From positions 727,570 to 791,569 of the forward strand of contig UNRJ01000001.1 of the NCBI GenBank assembly GCA_900537125.1: DNA of 64,000 nucleotides. The letters are read 5' to 3'. How positions within the stretch are numbered: position 1 is the stretch's first letter; each line of letters opens with the position of its first letter. The stretch comes from Rhodobacteraceae bacterium Alg238-R152. GTDB lineage: Bacteria > Pseudomonadota > Alphaproteobacteria > Rhodobacterales > Rhodobacteraceae. Under the pieces are notes generated by a model. The model did no database searches. It saw nothing but the letters and a program-made list of their open reading frames with translations, and was not told the origin of the DNA. The position numbers and the translations under genes were made by a program. This document shows positions 44,436 through 53,232 of the stretch, in pieces.

Positions 44436-45503
44436 ATGACAGCTTTGGCCACAAACGTCATGACTGACCGGCCAGGGGATCGTCGCTTTGTCGCAAGGCG
44501 GATCACGTTTGGTTTGATTGCCTTGCTTGGTGCCGCATCAGTTTGGGGATTGGCGGTGGGCACCTCTGATACATCCCTTTGGGGGGCATTTGGCGATTTG
44601 GCTCTTGGGAAAGACATTTCCCTGCGCGACCAAATTGTTTTGCCCCACATCCGATTGCTGCGCCTTTTGATGGGCCTGCTGGTTGGCGCGGCGCTGGCGG
44701 TGTCCGGCGACTTGCTTCAAGGACAGTTTCGCAACCCATTGGCCGATCCAGGTATCATCGGTGTCAGCGCGGGGGGCAGTTTTGGTGCCGTGTTGGCCAT
44801 TGTTTTGGGAGCGGTTTTGCCCTTTGCGTCGGCGCTGGGCGCTTGGATGATGCCGATATTTGCGTTTGTTGGCGCGTGGAGTGCAACATTGCTGCATTAT
44901 GCGATTGCCACCCGACAGGGGCGTACTTCTGTGGCCACCATGTTGTTGGCGGGCATCGCCCTATCCGCCTTGACCATGGCGATGACCGGCGTGCTGATTT
45001 ATTTGGTAGATGACGCACAAATGCGCGATTTCACGTTTTGGAATATGGGATCGTTGTCTGGCTCCAATTGGGTCAAGTTGACTGTGGCAGCCCCTTTGAT
45101 TTTGCTGCCCCTATGTGTGACGCCGTTGCTCGCCCCCGGGTTAAATGGACTGGCGCTTGGCGAAGCGGCGGCGCGGCACATGGGCATTTCGGTACAGACA
45201 GTGTAGCGCGCCACAATTCTCTGTGTGGCCGCGGCCACAGGGGCTGCTGTGGCGGTTAGCAGTGGGATTGGATTTGATGGCATTGTGGTGTCGCATGTTC
45301 TGCGTCTTTTGGCGGGGCCGGATCATCGGCATCTGCTGGTGAATTCGGCACTTTTGGGGGGTGTTGTCTTGGTACTTTCAGATGTTCTCGCGCGGGTCAT
45401 TATTGCGCCAGCTGAACTCCCAATTGGGATCCTGACCGCCATTCTTGGTGGTCCGTTCTTTCTTTGGATATTGCTGCGTCAACGCAGCATCCTTGACCTC
45501 TAG
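44436..45503 (+). pseudogene. hmuU: Haem ABC transporter permease HmuU, interrupted by an in-frame TAG
   Basis: A FecCD/BtuC-type permease (SGDLLQGQFRNPLADPGIIG, GVSAGGSFG, LLAGIALSALTMA). It runs in one frame from 44436 to 45503 except for a single TAG at 45204-45206. The sequence after it (CVAAATGAAVAVSSGIGFDG, PAELPIGILTAILGGPFFLWILL) is the expected C-terminal third. No frameshift is seen. A functional permease would require readthrough, which is not expected, so I call it a pseudogene. Confidence 0.85.
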
Positions 45504-45512
45504 ATACTTATC

Positions 45513-46295
45513 ATGTGGCTGAATGCAAAACGAATTTCTGTTGAGGTTGCGGGTAAGCTGCTTCTGGAAGACGTGACGATCTCCGCCAAAGCCGGGGCGG
45601 TCACCGCAATCGTTGGTCCATCTGGAGCTGGAAAATCTACTTTGATGTCGGTGCTGTCTGGGGACATCCAATATAGTGGTCAGGTTGAGCTCAATAATCT
45701 AGATATTCAGGAAACTTCTGCCAGTGAGCTGTCACAACATCGAGCGGTTTTGGCGCAGTCCGCACCATTGGCATTTCCGTTTACGGTCTGGGAAATTGTG
45801 CGACTTGGGATTGCCCCCAATGAGCCCGCAGAAATTGCGTCTCAAGCGTTGAGTCAGGTTGGCATGTCTGGGTTTGAACGTTCAGATTTTCAATCTCTTT
45901 CAGGAGGAGAGCAGCAGCGTGTGCAATTGGCACGTGTGCTCTGCCAGGTTTGGCAGCCAGTTGAGAATGATGTACCTCGCTGGCTCTTTTGGATGAACCG
46001 GTGTCGAGCCTCGATACCGGGCAACAGCTTCGCGTTTTGCATCTTGCCAGACGCTTTGCGGATCAAGGAGGAGGCGTTGTTGTGATCCTGCATGATTTGA
46101 ACCTAACGGCTATGTTTGCCGATGAAGTCGCATTGATCTGCGGTGGAAAGCTTGTAACGCAGGTCCCTCCGAAAAGGCGCTTACCACCGAACGCTTGAGC
46201 GCGGCGTATGGGTGCGACCTGCGCGTAAATACAACGCCAGCGACCGACTTTTTGTATTACCTCAGGCGGCCAGATTGCGTTCGGCATTGGCTTAG
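45513..46295 (+). pseudogene. hmuV: Haem ABC transporter ATPase HmuV, frameshifted
   Basis: The N-terminal half is an intact ABC ATPase (Walker A GPSGAGKST, signature SLSGGEQQRVQLARVL). The frame then slips at the T-run near 45980, just before the Walker B DEPVSSLD, again near 46160, and a third time at the T-run near 46245. Reading across all three gives a normal 260-residue protein ending LPQAARLRSALA at a stop at 46293-46295. At least two of the slips are in homopolymers, so sequencing error should be considered, but the neighbouring genes show independent lesions. Confidence 0.82.
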
Positions 46296-46369
46296 TCCGG
46301 ATTGGAACTGCGGGCCTAGAGGCGCCAAGCCACAACAAAAAGCTAGAGGTCCAGAGCAGAGACGCAAGG

Positions 46370-46530
46370 CCATGAGGCGTTCACTGGTTGTAACCGGAGG
46401 GGTAGAAAGCGTGGATGAGCAGATGGTCTCCTACGACGTACAAGACCATGGACCGGCGCGGGTACAACGGGACGCTTGTGCAGCGCGTTTCACTATCGAT
46501 TTGGTTTGATGTCGAAAGGGGATGGCATTT
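46370..46530 (+). mobile_element. Second IS5-like insertion sequence fragment
   Basis: About 150 bp closely resemble the corresponding part of the fragment at 39950-40275 (GATGAGCAG..GTC.CCTACGA.GTACAAGACCA). It lies in the same orientation and stops where the transposase would continue after the WFD codons. Together the two fragments flank the haem locus. The boundaries are approximate. Confidence 0.65.
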
Positions 46531-46564
46531 TGAGCAAGAATTGTACTTTATATAAAAAAAACAT

Positions 46565-46593
46565 TTGACCGCATCGCGATATGTTTTTAATAG
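46565..46593 (+). promoter_or_regulatory. Candidate sigma-70 promoter of the sugar ABC operon
   Basis: TTGACC (46565-46570) is separated by 17 bp from TAATAG (46588-46593), 50 bp upstream of the first ABC gene. The -35 is good and the -10 weak. It lies at the edge of the IS5 fragment, so the element may contribute to the promoter. Confidence 0.4.
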
Positions 46594-46642
46594 ATAGAAG
46601 AACAAAGCATTCAAGGAAGTGCTTTGCAGGGAGGACTAATAG

Positions 46643-47422
46643 ATGGCCAGCCAGATCGGCGAAAAGACCATTCTGCGCGCCCGCGGCGTGAGCAAACACT
46701 ATGGTGGAGTCGTTGCACTCGAAGCCGTGGATCTTGACCTGCGCGAGGGGGAGGTACTGGCGGTCGTCGGAGACAACGGCGCGGGGAAATCAACGCTGAT
46801 CAAGGCTCTAACCGGCGCGATTCCCAAGACCTCTGGGACCATAGAAATGGATGGTCAGGAGGTGCAGATCAACTCGCCAACTGATGCCAAAGCCGCAGGC
46901 ATTGAAACGGTTTATCAGGACTTGGCGCTGGTCAACGAATTGTCCATTTCTAAGAATATGTTTCTTGGGCGTGAAATTGTCAGAGATGATATTTTGGGGC
47001 GCCTTTTTGGCACCCTCGATTTCGGCCAAATGGATTCCGAAATCCGCGCGCTGTTTCAAAAACTCGATATTCGCATCGCTGACATCTATCGCGAGGCTGA
47101 AGCCTTCTCAGGGGGTCAGCGGCAGGCTGTGGCCTTGGCCAAAACCGTGATGTTTGGCAAGCGAATTGCCATTCTGGACGAGCCGACCGCTGCGCTCGGC
47201 GTGCGCGAGAGTAAAATGGCGATGGATTTGGTGCGCTCCCTGAAGGACCACGGCCTGTCCGTCATTATGATCACCCACAACATGCAGCATGTCATGAACT
47301 ATTGCGATCGTGTCATGGTTTTGCGCCTCGGCCGTCTGGCGGCTGTACGCGACGTGAAAGATGTGGATGGCGACACGCTTGTCGGCTTGATCACCGGCGC
47401 CACCGAAGACAAGGCCGCTTGA
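46643..47422 (+). CDS. Sugar ABC transporter ATPase (single-domain, FrcA-like)
   Basis: A 259-residue ABC ATPase of the ribose/fructose importer class. Walker A is GDNGAGKST, the signature FSGGQRQAVALAKT and Walker B IAILDEPTAALG. It has one ATPase domain rather than the two fused domains of RbsA, as in FrcA. An AGGGAGGA site precedes the ATG. It begins the operon and pairs with the permease and binding protein that follow; the enzymes downstream suggest L-fucose or a similar sugar. Confidence 0.9.
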   Translation: MASQIGEKTILRARGVSKHYGGVVALEAVDLDLREGEVLAVVGDNGAGKSTLIKALTGAIPKTSGTIEMDGQEVQINSPTDAKAAGIETVYQDLALVNELSISKNMFLGREIVRDDILGRLFGTLDFGQMDSEIRALFQKLDIRIADIYREAEAFSGGQRQAVALAKTVMFGKRIAILDEPTAALGVRESKMAMDLVRSLKDHGLSVIMITHNMQHVMNYCDRVMVLRLGRLAAVRDVKDVDGDTLVGLITGATEDKAA

Positions 47423-47423
47423 G

Positions 47424-48416
47424 ATGACCGATATGACCCAAAACTCTTCGACCCAGATTTCCACACCCTCCGCCGAGGGCTCCAGCTTTGCAGCTCTGAA
47501 GCATCAGTTCCTGCAGATTTGGCAGGTGTTGGCAGCGCTTGTTTTGATTTACTTGGTGTTCTTCGTCCTGTCTGAGCCTTTCAGAAGCCTGGACACGTTG
47601 TTGTCGATTTTTGGCCAGGCCTCTATTCTTGCCATCCTCGCCTGCGGCACCACGGTTGTCCTGATATCTGGCGGGCTGGATCTTTCAGTGGGTTCAATCT
47701 TTGCCGTTGTTGGCGTCATCGTGGGCATTGCATTGGCTGAATATCAGCTACCGGTGCTGGTTGCGGTCCTCATTGGGCTGCTGGCTGGCGCCGCAATGGG
47801 GGCACTCAACGGCACCATTCAGGTGTTCACCAAAGTGCCGGCCTTCATCGTCACGCTGGGCGGACTTACAGCCTATAAGGGGATCGCCGAAATCCTTGCA
47901 AGCGGGCGAGACCTGTCGCGTTTTCCCGAGAGTTTTCAGATGTTGGGTTCGGGTTACCTGGTGCCCATGCTCATCATGTTTGGCGTGGCGCTTCTGACCG
48001 GGCTGTTCCTTACAAAGACACGCTTGGGCAACCATGCTTTTGCCATCGGAGGCAACGAAGAAGTGGCCCGCCTGTCAGGTGTCAACGTGCGTAAGAGCCG
48101 GATCTACTACTACATGTTGGGCGGCGTTCTCGCGGCGACAGCAGCCATTCTCGAGGTCTCCAAATTGAACTTCGCAATGCCGGCGCGCGGCCAGAGCTAT
48201 GAGCTGTTTGCAATCGCCGCTGTGGTGATTGGTGGCACAAGCCTGTTTGGTGGCCGCGGCGGGGTTGGAAAAACTCTGATTGGTATGTTGATCATGCAGA
48301 CCATCATCGTGGGGCTGTCCTATCTCGGCGTCGGAACCTCGGTTCAGCGTATCGCCATCGGCATCATCATCATTGTCGCCGTCTACTGGGACGTTTGGCG
48401 CCGACCAAGCCGCTAG
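47424..48416 (+). CDS. Sugar ABC transporter permease (RbsC-like)
   Basis: A 330-residue permease of the ribose/xylose class with about ten helices. It has the signature ISGGLDLSVGSIFAVVGVI and the conserved GGNEEVARLSGVNV. It starts immediately after the ATPase gene. It forms the membrane channel of the importer encoded by the first three genes of the operon. Confidence 0.9.
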   Translation: MTDMTQNSSTQISTPSAEGSSFAALKHQFLQIWQVLAALVLIYLVFFVLSEPFRSLDTLLSIFGQASILAILACGTTVVLISGGLDLSVGSIFAVVGVIVGIALAEYQLPVLVAVLIGLLAGAAMGALNGTIQVFTKVPAFIVTLGGLTAYKGIAEILASGRDLSRFPESFQMLGSGYLVPMLIMFGVALLTGLFLTKTRLGNHAFAIGGNEEVARLSGVNVRKSRIYYYMLGGVLAATAAILEVSKLNFAMPARGQSYELFAIAAVVIGGTSLFGGRGGVGKTLIGMLIMQTIIVGLSYLGVGTSVQRIAIGIIIIVAVYWDVWRRPSR

Positions 48417-48517
48417 TGCACATCAAATCTGAAAATTCTGACGGGCGTGGAGGAGCGCCCGCGGGAAAAGACCGCCCGAGCCTCGGGCACTCAAAGAAGC
48501 CAAAGGGAGGAAGACCA

Positions 48518-49429
48518 ATGAAAATCAAAGCACTCAAGGGGATGGTGGCATCTGTCGCGGTATCCGCATTGACCGCAGGAGCCGCATTCGCAGACGATCT
48601 GCGCATCGCCTACACCGGCTATTCGACCGACAACACATTCTGGATTGGCGTGGCCAAATCAGCGGCAGCTCAGGCGGAAGAAATGGGCGTTGAACTCATT
48701 GATCTGACCGCTTCTTCTGCGGACGCTGCGGCGCAAAAAGATGCTGTTGATCGCGCAATTAACATGGGCGTGGATGGCATCATTATTGGGTCTGTGGACA
48801 ACCGCGCCTTTGATGCGTCGCTGGACAACGCTAAGCGTAAAGGCATTCCGGTTGTTGCCGTGGACACTGGCATCGAACATGAGCATGTGGCCAGCCTGGT
48901 TCAAACCGACAACCTCGCGGCGGCCTCGATTGCTGGCAGCTATATCGTCGACAAACTGGACAGCGGTTCGGTCCTCATTCTTGGCGGATCTGCTGGTCAC
49001 CAGACCGGCAATGCGCGTCGTGACGGTGTGAAAAACGCAGCAGAAGCTGCCGGCCACGAAGTGATTTTCCAGATCTGTGACTGGCAAGACGCCTGCGCCT
49101 ATGAAACCACCGTTAACTTCTTGCAGTCCAATCCGGATATCAAAGCCATCTTCTCGGCTTGGGATCCAGGCGCTCTTGCGGCTGTTTCCGCAGCCACTGA
49201 GCTTGGCAAAATTGATGACCTGGTCATCGTGGGCTTTGACGGCAACCCCGCCAATCTTGTCTCCATCGAAGCGGGCGAGCAAGCTGCTACGATCAAGCAG
49301 GACAACGCGCGTATGGGTGCCGAAGCGGTGTCAAACCTCATAGGTCTGATCAAAGGCGAAGAGGTCCCGAGCTTCACACCTATTGATGGCATTTTGATCA
49401 CGTCCGACAACGTCGGTGAGTTCAAGTAA
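48518..49429 (+). CDS. Sugar ABC transporter substrate-binding protein (ribose-type)
   Basis: A 303-residue periplasmic binding protein of the ribose-binding fold with a signal peptide (MKIKALKGMVASVAVSALTAGAAFA). The ATG at 48518, preceded by GGGAGG, is preferred over the frame from 48395 that overlaps the permease gene. Sugar-binding residues typical of the family are in the GYSTDNTFWIGV and GGSAGHQTGNARRDG regions. The neighbouring catabolic genes suggest a 6-deoxy- or aldohexose. Confidence 0.9.
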   Translation: MKIKALKGMVASVAVSALTAGAAFADDLRIAYTGYSTDNTFWIGVAKSAAAQAEEMGVELIDLTASSADAAAQKDAVDRAINMGVDGIIIGSVDNRAFDASLDNAKRKGIPVVAVDTGIEHEHVASLVQTDNLAAASIAGSYIVDKLDSGSVLILGGSAGHQTGNARRDGVKNAAEAAGHEVIFQICDWQDACAYETTVNFLQSNPDIKAIFSAWDPGALAAVSAATELGKIDDLVIVGFDGNPANLVSIEAGEQAATIKQDNARMGAEAVSNLIGLIKGEEVPSFTPIDGILITSDNVGEFK

Positions 49430-49443
49430 GCCCTGTCACTCTG

Positions 49444-49467
49444 GCCGCCTGCCCTTGGGCAGGCGGC
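49444..49467 (+). terminator. Stem-loop after the sugar-binding protein gene
   Basis: GCCGCCTGCCC (49444-49454) and its complement (49457-49467) form a perfect 11-bp stem with only two bases between the arms, 15 bp after the stop. No U-tract is seen. The same layout occurs after the dctP gene at 6586 and smoE at 35102. Confidence 0.7.
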
Positions 49468-49501
49468 TGTTCCCAATCCAATTCGAAAGACGCAAAAACC
49501 C

Positions 49502-50536
49502 ATGCAAGCTATGGCCATCACCTCTATTGGCGAAACTGCCTTCACCACGGTGGAAACGCCAAATCTGGGCCCGCAAGACGTCCTCTTGGAGGTTGGGTGT
49601 GTTGGTCTGTGTGGCAGCGATCTAAATACCTTTCGCGGCTTGAACCCGCTGGCGACACTGCCCCGTATTCCTGGCCATGAAATTGGTGGAACCATTGTGC
49701 AATGCGGCCAGGATGTACCCGTCGAATACGCTTCTGGCGCCAAGGCCATTGTGATCCCTTATACCGCTTGCAAACAATGCTCAGCTTGCCGTGCAGGACG
49801 CCCAAACGCTTGTAAATTCAACGAAACACTTGGCGTGCAACGCGACGGTGGCATGGCGTCCCAGTTGGTTGTGCCTTTTGATCGCTTGATCCTGAACGAC
49901 CAACTTTCCCTGCATGAGCAAGCCTTGGTGGAGCCTTTGTCAGTCGGGTTTCACGCGGTGCAACGCGGCACGGTCACCCAAAACGACACCGTGGTTGTCC
50001 TCGGCGCAGGTATGATCGGCATCGGAGCCGTTGTTGGCGCCCTAGCGCGCGGCGCACGTGTGATTGTCGTTGAAATCAGTGACGCTAAACAAGCAACGCT
50101 GCGCAGTCTCGGCGTGCAAGACGTCATCAACCCGCTCACGGACTCATTGTCAGATCGCGTGGCCGCGCTCACTGACGGGCACGGCGCAGATGTTGTCATC
50201 GAAGCTGTTGGCTTGCCCGAAACCTTTCGCAGCGCCGTGGATTTGGCCTGCTTTGGAGGGCGCGTGGTTTATGTCGGCTACGCAAAATCCGAAGTGAGCT
50301 ACAACACGTCGTTGTTCAATCTCAAAGAGCTCGACATCATGGGCTCGAGAAATGCGACACGCACCGATTTTGAGGCGGTTATTGACCATCTCCAAACGAC
50401 GTCCGGATTGGCTCAAAAAATCATTTCGCGCGTCTTCTCTTGGGATGACGCCGCGCAGGCCTTCCCGTTCTGGGAAGCCAACCGCCAAGACATCTTCAAG
50501 GTAATGATCGACATGCAAGGCAACGGCCATGACTGA
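49502..50536 (+). CDS. Zinc-dependent alcohol dehydrogenase (MDR family)
   Basis: A 344-residue medium-chain dehydrogenase. Catalytic zinc ligands appear in GLCGSDLN and GHEIGG, the structural zinc in CKQCSACRAGRPNAC, and the NAD motif in VVLGAGMIG. Relatives act on sugar acids and polyols such as L-galactonate. It is the first enzyme gene after the importer, and its stop overlaps the SDR start by 8 bp. In a fucose-like pathway it might reduce lactaldehyde or oxidise a sugar acid; the step is unassigned. Confidence 0.85.
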   Translation: MQAMAITSIGETAFTTVETPNLGPQDVLLEVGCVGLCGSDLNTFRGLNPLATLPRIPGHEIGGTIVQCGQDVPVEYASGAKAIVIPYTACKQCSACRAGRPNACKFNETLGVQRDGGMASQLVVPFDRLILNDQLSLHEQALVEPLSVGFHAVQRGTVTQNDTVVVLGAGMIGIGAVVGALARGARVIVVEISDAKQATLRSLGVQDVINPLTDSLSDRVAALTDGHGADVVIEAVGLPETFRSAVDLACFGGRVVYVGYAKSEVSYNTSLFNLKELDIMGSRNATRTDFEAVIDHLQTTSGLAQKIISRVFSWDDAAQAFPFWEANRQDIFKVMIDMQGNGHD

Positions 50537-51308
50537 TGCAACTCGTCTCACAGAACAATACGGCCTAAGCGGGCAAACCGCGCTGGTGACCGGTGGCGGC
50601 ACTGGCTTGGGCAAAGCCATTGCCACAAGCCTTGCGCAAAGTGGTGCCAAGGTGGTGATTGCCGGTCGGCGCGAGGATGTACTGCAAGGCGCTTGTGCTG
50701 GGATTGGCATGGGCACGCGGTATCAGGTGCTGGATTTGACGGATATTGCGGCCATTCCCGCCGCTGCAGCGCAATTGCACGCTGATCACGGGCCTTTTGA
50801 TATTTTGGTGAATAATGCGGGCAACACCGTCAAAAAGCCGTTCATCGAGTCTGATCTCGGCGACTTTGACAGCGTGTTTGATGTGCATGTGCGCGGTGCC
50901 TTGGAATTGAGCCGTGCCGTCATGGACAGCATGTTGAAAGCGGGAACCAAAGGGTCTGTTCTCTTCATTTCCTCGATGACAGCCTACATTGGACAGCCCA
51001 ATGTGTCCGGCTACACAATCTCCAAAACGGCAATCAACGGCGTGATCCGCGCTCTGTCCGCAGAATTTGCCCAAAGCGGTATTCGTGTGAACGGAGTTGC
51101 GCCAGGTTGGATCGACACCGACGTTTTCCGCACCGCCACCAAAGGCGACCCAGAGCGCAAGGCAAAGATCATGGGGCGCATTCCTATGGGCACATTGGGC
51201 GATCCGGAAGATATCGGATGGGCCTGTGCCTTTCTCTGCGCGCCTGCCGCAAAGTATGTGACCGGGCAGGTGCTGCTTGTGGACGGCGGCGGAGCAACAG
51301 GTTTTTGA
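50529..51308 (+). CDS. Short-chain dehydrogenase, 2-keto-3-deoxy sugar acid dehydrogenase-like
   Basis: A 259-residue SDR with cofactor motif VTGGGTGLGKA, the NNAG motif and catalytic SGYTISKTAI. SDRs of this kind act as 2-keto-3-deoxy-L-fuconate 4-dehydrogenases or gluconate 5-dehydrogenases in oxidative sugar pathways. Its overlap with the alcohol dehydrogenase gene and close linkage to the RraA-family gene fit a role late in the same route. The exact oxidation is inferred. Confidence 0.85.
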   Translation: MTDATRLTEQYGLSGQTALVTGGGTGLGKAIATSLAQSGAKVVIAGRREDVLQGACAGIGMGTRYQVLDLTDIAAIPAAAAQLHADHGPFDILVNNAGNTVKKPFIESDLGDFDSVFDVHVRGALELSRAVMDSMLKAGTKGSVLFISSMTAYIGQPNVSGYTISKTAINGVIRALSAEFAQSGIRVNGVAPGWIDTDVFRTATKGDPERKAKIMGRIPMGTLGDPEDIGWACAFLCAPAAKYVTGQVLLVDGGGATGF

Positions 51309-51318
51309 GGAGCGAAAA

Positions 51319-51990
51319 ATGACCGATAAAGAGCTGTTTTTTATAATGAAAGAAAAGCTGTTCACTGCGGTGATTGGCGACGTTTTGGACGTGTTGGGGT
51401 ATCGTAGGCAGTTTCTGCCGCAACCCATCAAACCGCTGGTCAGTGGCACCAAACTCGCCGGACGCGCCATGACGGTCTTGGAGGCGGATTACCTCGATGG
51501 CCACGGTCATGGGCCGCTGACGGCAAAACCTTTTGGTCTTATGTTCGAAGCCTTGGATGACCTTAAAGAAGATGAGATCTACATCGCTTCTGGTGCTTCT
51601 TTTGAATACGCGCTTTGGGGAGGGTTGATGTCCACTCGTGCTCTGCAGTTGAAAGCAGCCGGCGCAATACTGGACGGGTTTATCCGCGATACCGATGAAA
51701 TAAAACGCCTCGGGTTCCCGACATTCTCACGCGGCGCTTATGCGCAGGATCAAGGGGTACGCGGAAAGGTTCTGGACTATCGAGTGCCGATTTCCGTTGA
51801 GGGCGTCGATGTCCAACCCGGTGATCTGATCTTTGCGGATGACGAGGGGGTTCTTATCATCCCGCAAGAGGCTGAAAGCCAAGCCATCGAGGATGCGTTG
51901 ATTAAAGTCGCCACCGAGAACGACGTCTCCAAAGCGATAAAGAACGGCATGTCGACACAAGACGCCTTTGCAACCTTCGGCGTGATGTAA
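51319..51990 (+). CDS. RraA-family protein (candidate keto-acid aldolase)
   Basis: A 223-residue RraA/HMG aldolase-fold protein. The substrate/metal region is visible as ASFEYALWGGLMSTRALQL followed by GAILDGFIRDTDEI, giving the Gly-rich loop and Arg-Asp pair used in class II retro-aldolases of this fold. The ATG at 51319, with GAGGAG upstream, is preferred over 51277. In Campylobacter jejuni a DapA-type aldolase occupies the equivalent place in the fucose locus. Here no DapA or FAH hydrolase is present, so this protein could do the pyruvate-releasing cleavage. That is a hypothesis. Confidence 0.8.
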   Translation: MTDKELFFIMKEKLFTAVIGDVLDVLGYRRQFLPQPIKPLVSGTKLAGRAMTVLEADYLDGHGHGPLTAKPFGLMFEALDDLKEDEIYIASGASFEYALWGGLMSTRALQLKAAGAILDGFIRDTDEIKRLGFPTFSRGAYAQDQGVRGKVLDYRVPISVEGVDVQPGDLIFADDEGVLIIPQEAESQAIEDALIKVATENDVSKAIKNGMSTQDAFATFGVM

Positions 51991-52030
51991 GACAGTTACT
52001 TAATCTTTTAAAAACAAACAGAGCCATTTC

Positions 52031-52933
52031 ATGTCACGTGACAATTCAACTTACAAAGACAGCCTCAACCGCAGCTTGGATTTTGTGGCGGCCTTGCCGA
52101 TTGAGGATACATTGCCGTCCGAAGTTGAATTGACTCAGCGCCTCGGCATAAGCCGCACCACGGTCCGTGCTGTGCTGACGCAATTGAATGAAAGCGGCAT
52201 CATTCAATGGTCCGGGCGCACCAAAACCGTTCTGCGAAAACCGGTTGCGGCGGATTATTTTGCGAAGGAAGAGACGCTCTCGACCAGCGAGCGTGTCGAA
52301 ACTCAATTCATGGAATACATCCTTGGAGGGGATCTTAAGCCGGGAACAATTTTGCATGAGAGCGAGATGGTGCGGGAATTTGGCGCCAGTGCGTCGGTGC
52401 TCCGGGAGTGCCTGATTAAGTTTTCCCGTTTTGGCTTGATAGAGAAGGAACCCAACCGGCATTGGGTGCTGCGTGGCTTTACACAGGATTTTGCCATCGA
52501 GCTGTTCGATGTGCGTGAGATGTTTGAGCTGCGCGCCTTTCAGGCCCTGATTGATGCTGGACCAAACTCAACCAGGTTCTCGCAGCTGGTTGCGCTCGAT
52601 AAAGCTCACGAGAGTATCATTCGCAATATCGACGTCGAATTTTTGAATTTTCCGCGTCTGGATGAACAGTTTCACAGGATTCTGCTCGACGGTCTTGGCA
52701 ACAGGTTTATCGACGATTTCTTTGAACTGGTTTCCGTAATTTTCCACTACCACTACCGGTGGAACAAACAGGATGAACACGAGCGCAACCTTGTTGCCGC
52801 TCAGCAGCACCTTGCGGTGATACGTGCGTTGGAGGCTGGCGACAAGCAAAGTGCCTTGGATCTCTTTCAGACGCACTTGAATTCCGCACGGACAACACTT
52901 CTGCGCAGTGTGACATGGGAAAATGAAACATGA
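52031..52933 (+). CDS. GntR/FCD regulator with two tandem winged-helix domains
   Basis: A 300-residue regulator that is longer than a normal FCD protein (about 230-240). Two GntR-type winged helices are visible in tandem: LPSEVELTQRLGISRTTVRA (residues about 27-46) and KPGTILHESEMVREFGASAS (about 107-126). An FCD domain (FHRILLDGLGN, AALEAGDKQSALDLFQTHL-like) follows. It sits inside the operon between the RraA-family gene and the dehydratase subunits, overlapping the latter as ATGA, so it is co-expressed with the pathway it likely controls. Confidence 0.85.
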   Translation: MSRDNSTYKDSLNRSLDFVAALPIEDTLPSEVELTQRLGISRTTVRAVLTQLNESGIIQWSGRTKTVLRKPVAADYFAKEETLSTSERVETQFMEYILGGDLKPGTILHESEMVREFGASASVLRECLIKFSRFGLIEKEPNRHWVLRGFTQDFAIELFDVREMFELRAFQALIDAGPNSTRFSQLVALDKAHESIIRNIDVEFLNFPRLDEQFHRILLDGLGNRFIDDFFELVSVIFHYHYRWNKQDEHERNLVAAQQHLAVIRALEAGDKQSALDLFQTHLNSARTTLLRSVTWENET

Positions 52934-53229
52934 CTGGACAGCCAACCAACGATCCCCGCGTTTTGACGCTTGCCGAAGGTGACAACATCGTCGTGCTAAA
53001 ATCGACCATTGAGGCTGGCGAGCACATTCGTCTGTGCGGGCAGGAGGTCTTTGTACCACAAACCCTGGGTCTTGGTCACAAGCTGGCCGCAGAGAACATC
53101 CCCGCAGGGCGAGATATCGTGAAGTACGGCTTTCCCATTGGTTTTGCGGCAGCGGACATCCCGCTCGGCGCACATGTGCATGTTCACAACCTGACCAGCC
53201 GATACACCCAAGTTGAGGTGATGGAGTAA
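52930..53229 (+). CDS. UxaA-type dehydratase small subunit (SAF domain)
   Basis: A 99-residue SAF-domain protein equivalent to the N-terminal part of altronate dehydratase UxaA. Conserved features include a GHKLAAENIPAG segment and a terminal histidine-rich GAHVHVHN. With the next gene it forms a split sugar-acid dehydratase. In the known C. jejuni fucose locus the dehydratase is likewise split in two, which supports L-fuconate or a similar aldonate as substrate. Its start overlaps the regulator gene by four bases. Confidence 0.85.
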   Translation: MTGQPTNDPRVLTLAEGDNIVVLKSTIEAGEHIRLCGQEVFVPQTLGLGHKLAAENIPAGRDIVKYGFPIGFAAADIPLGAHVHVHNLTSRYTQVEVME

Positions 53230-53232
53230 CCG

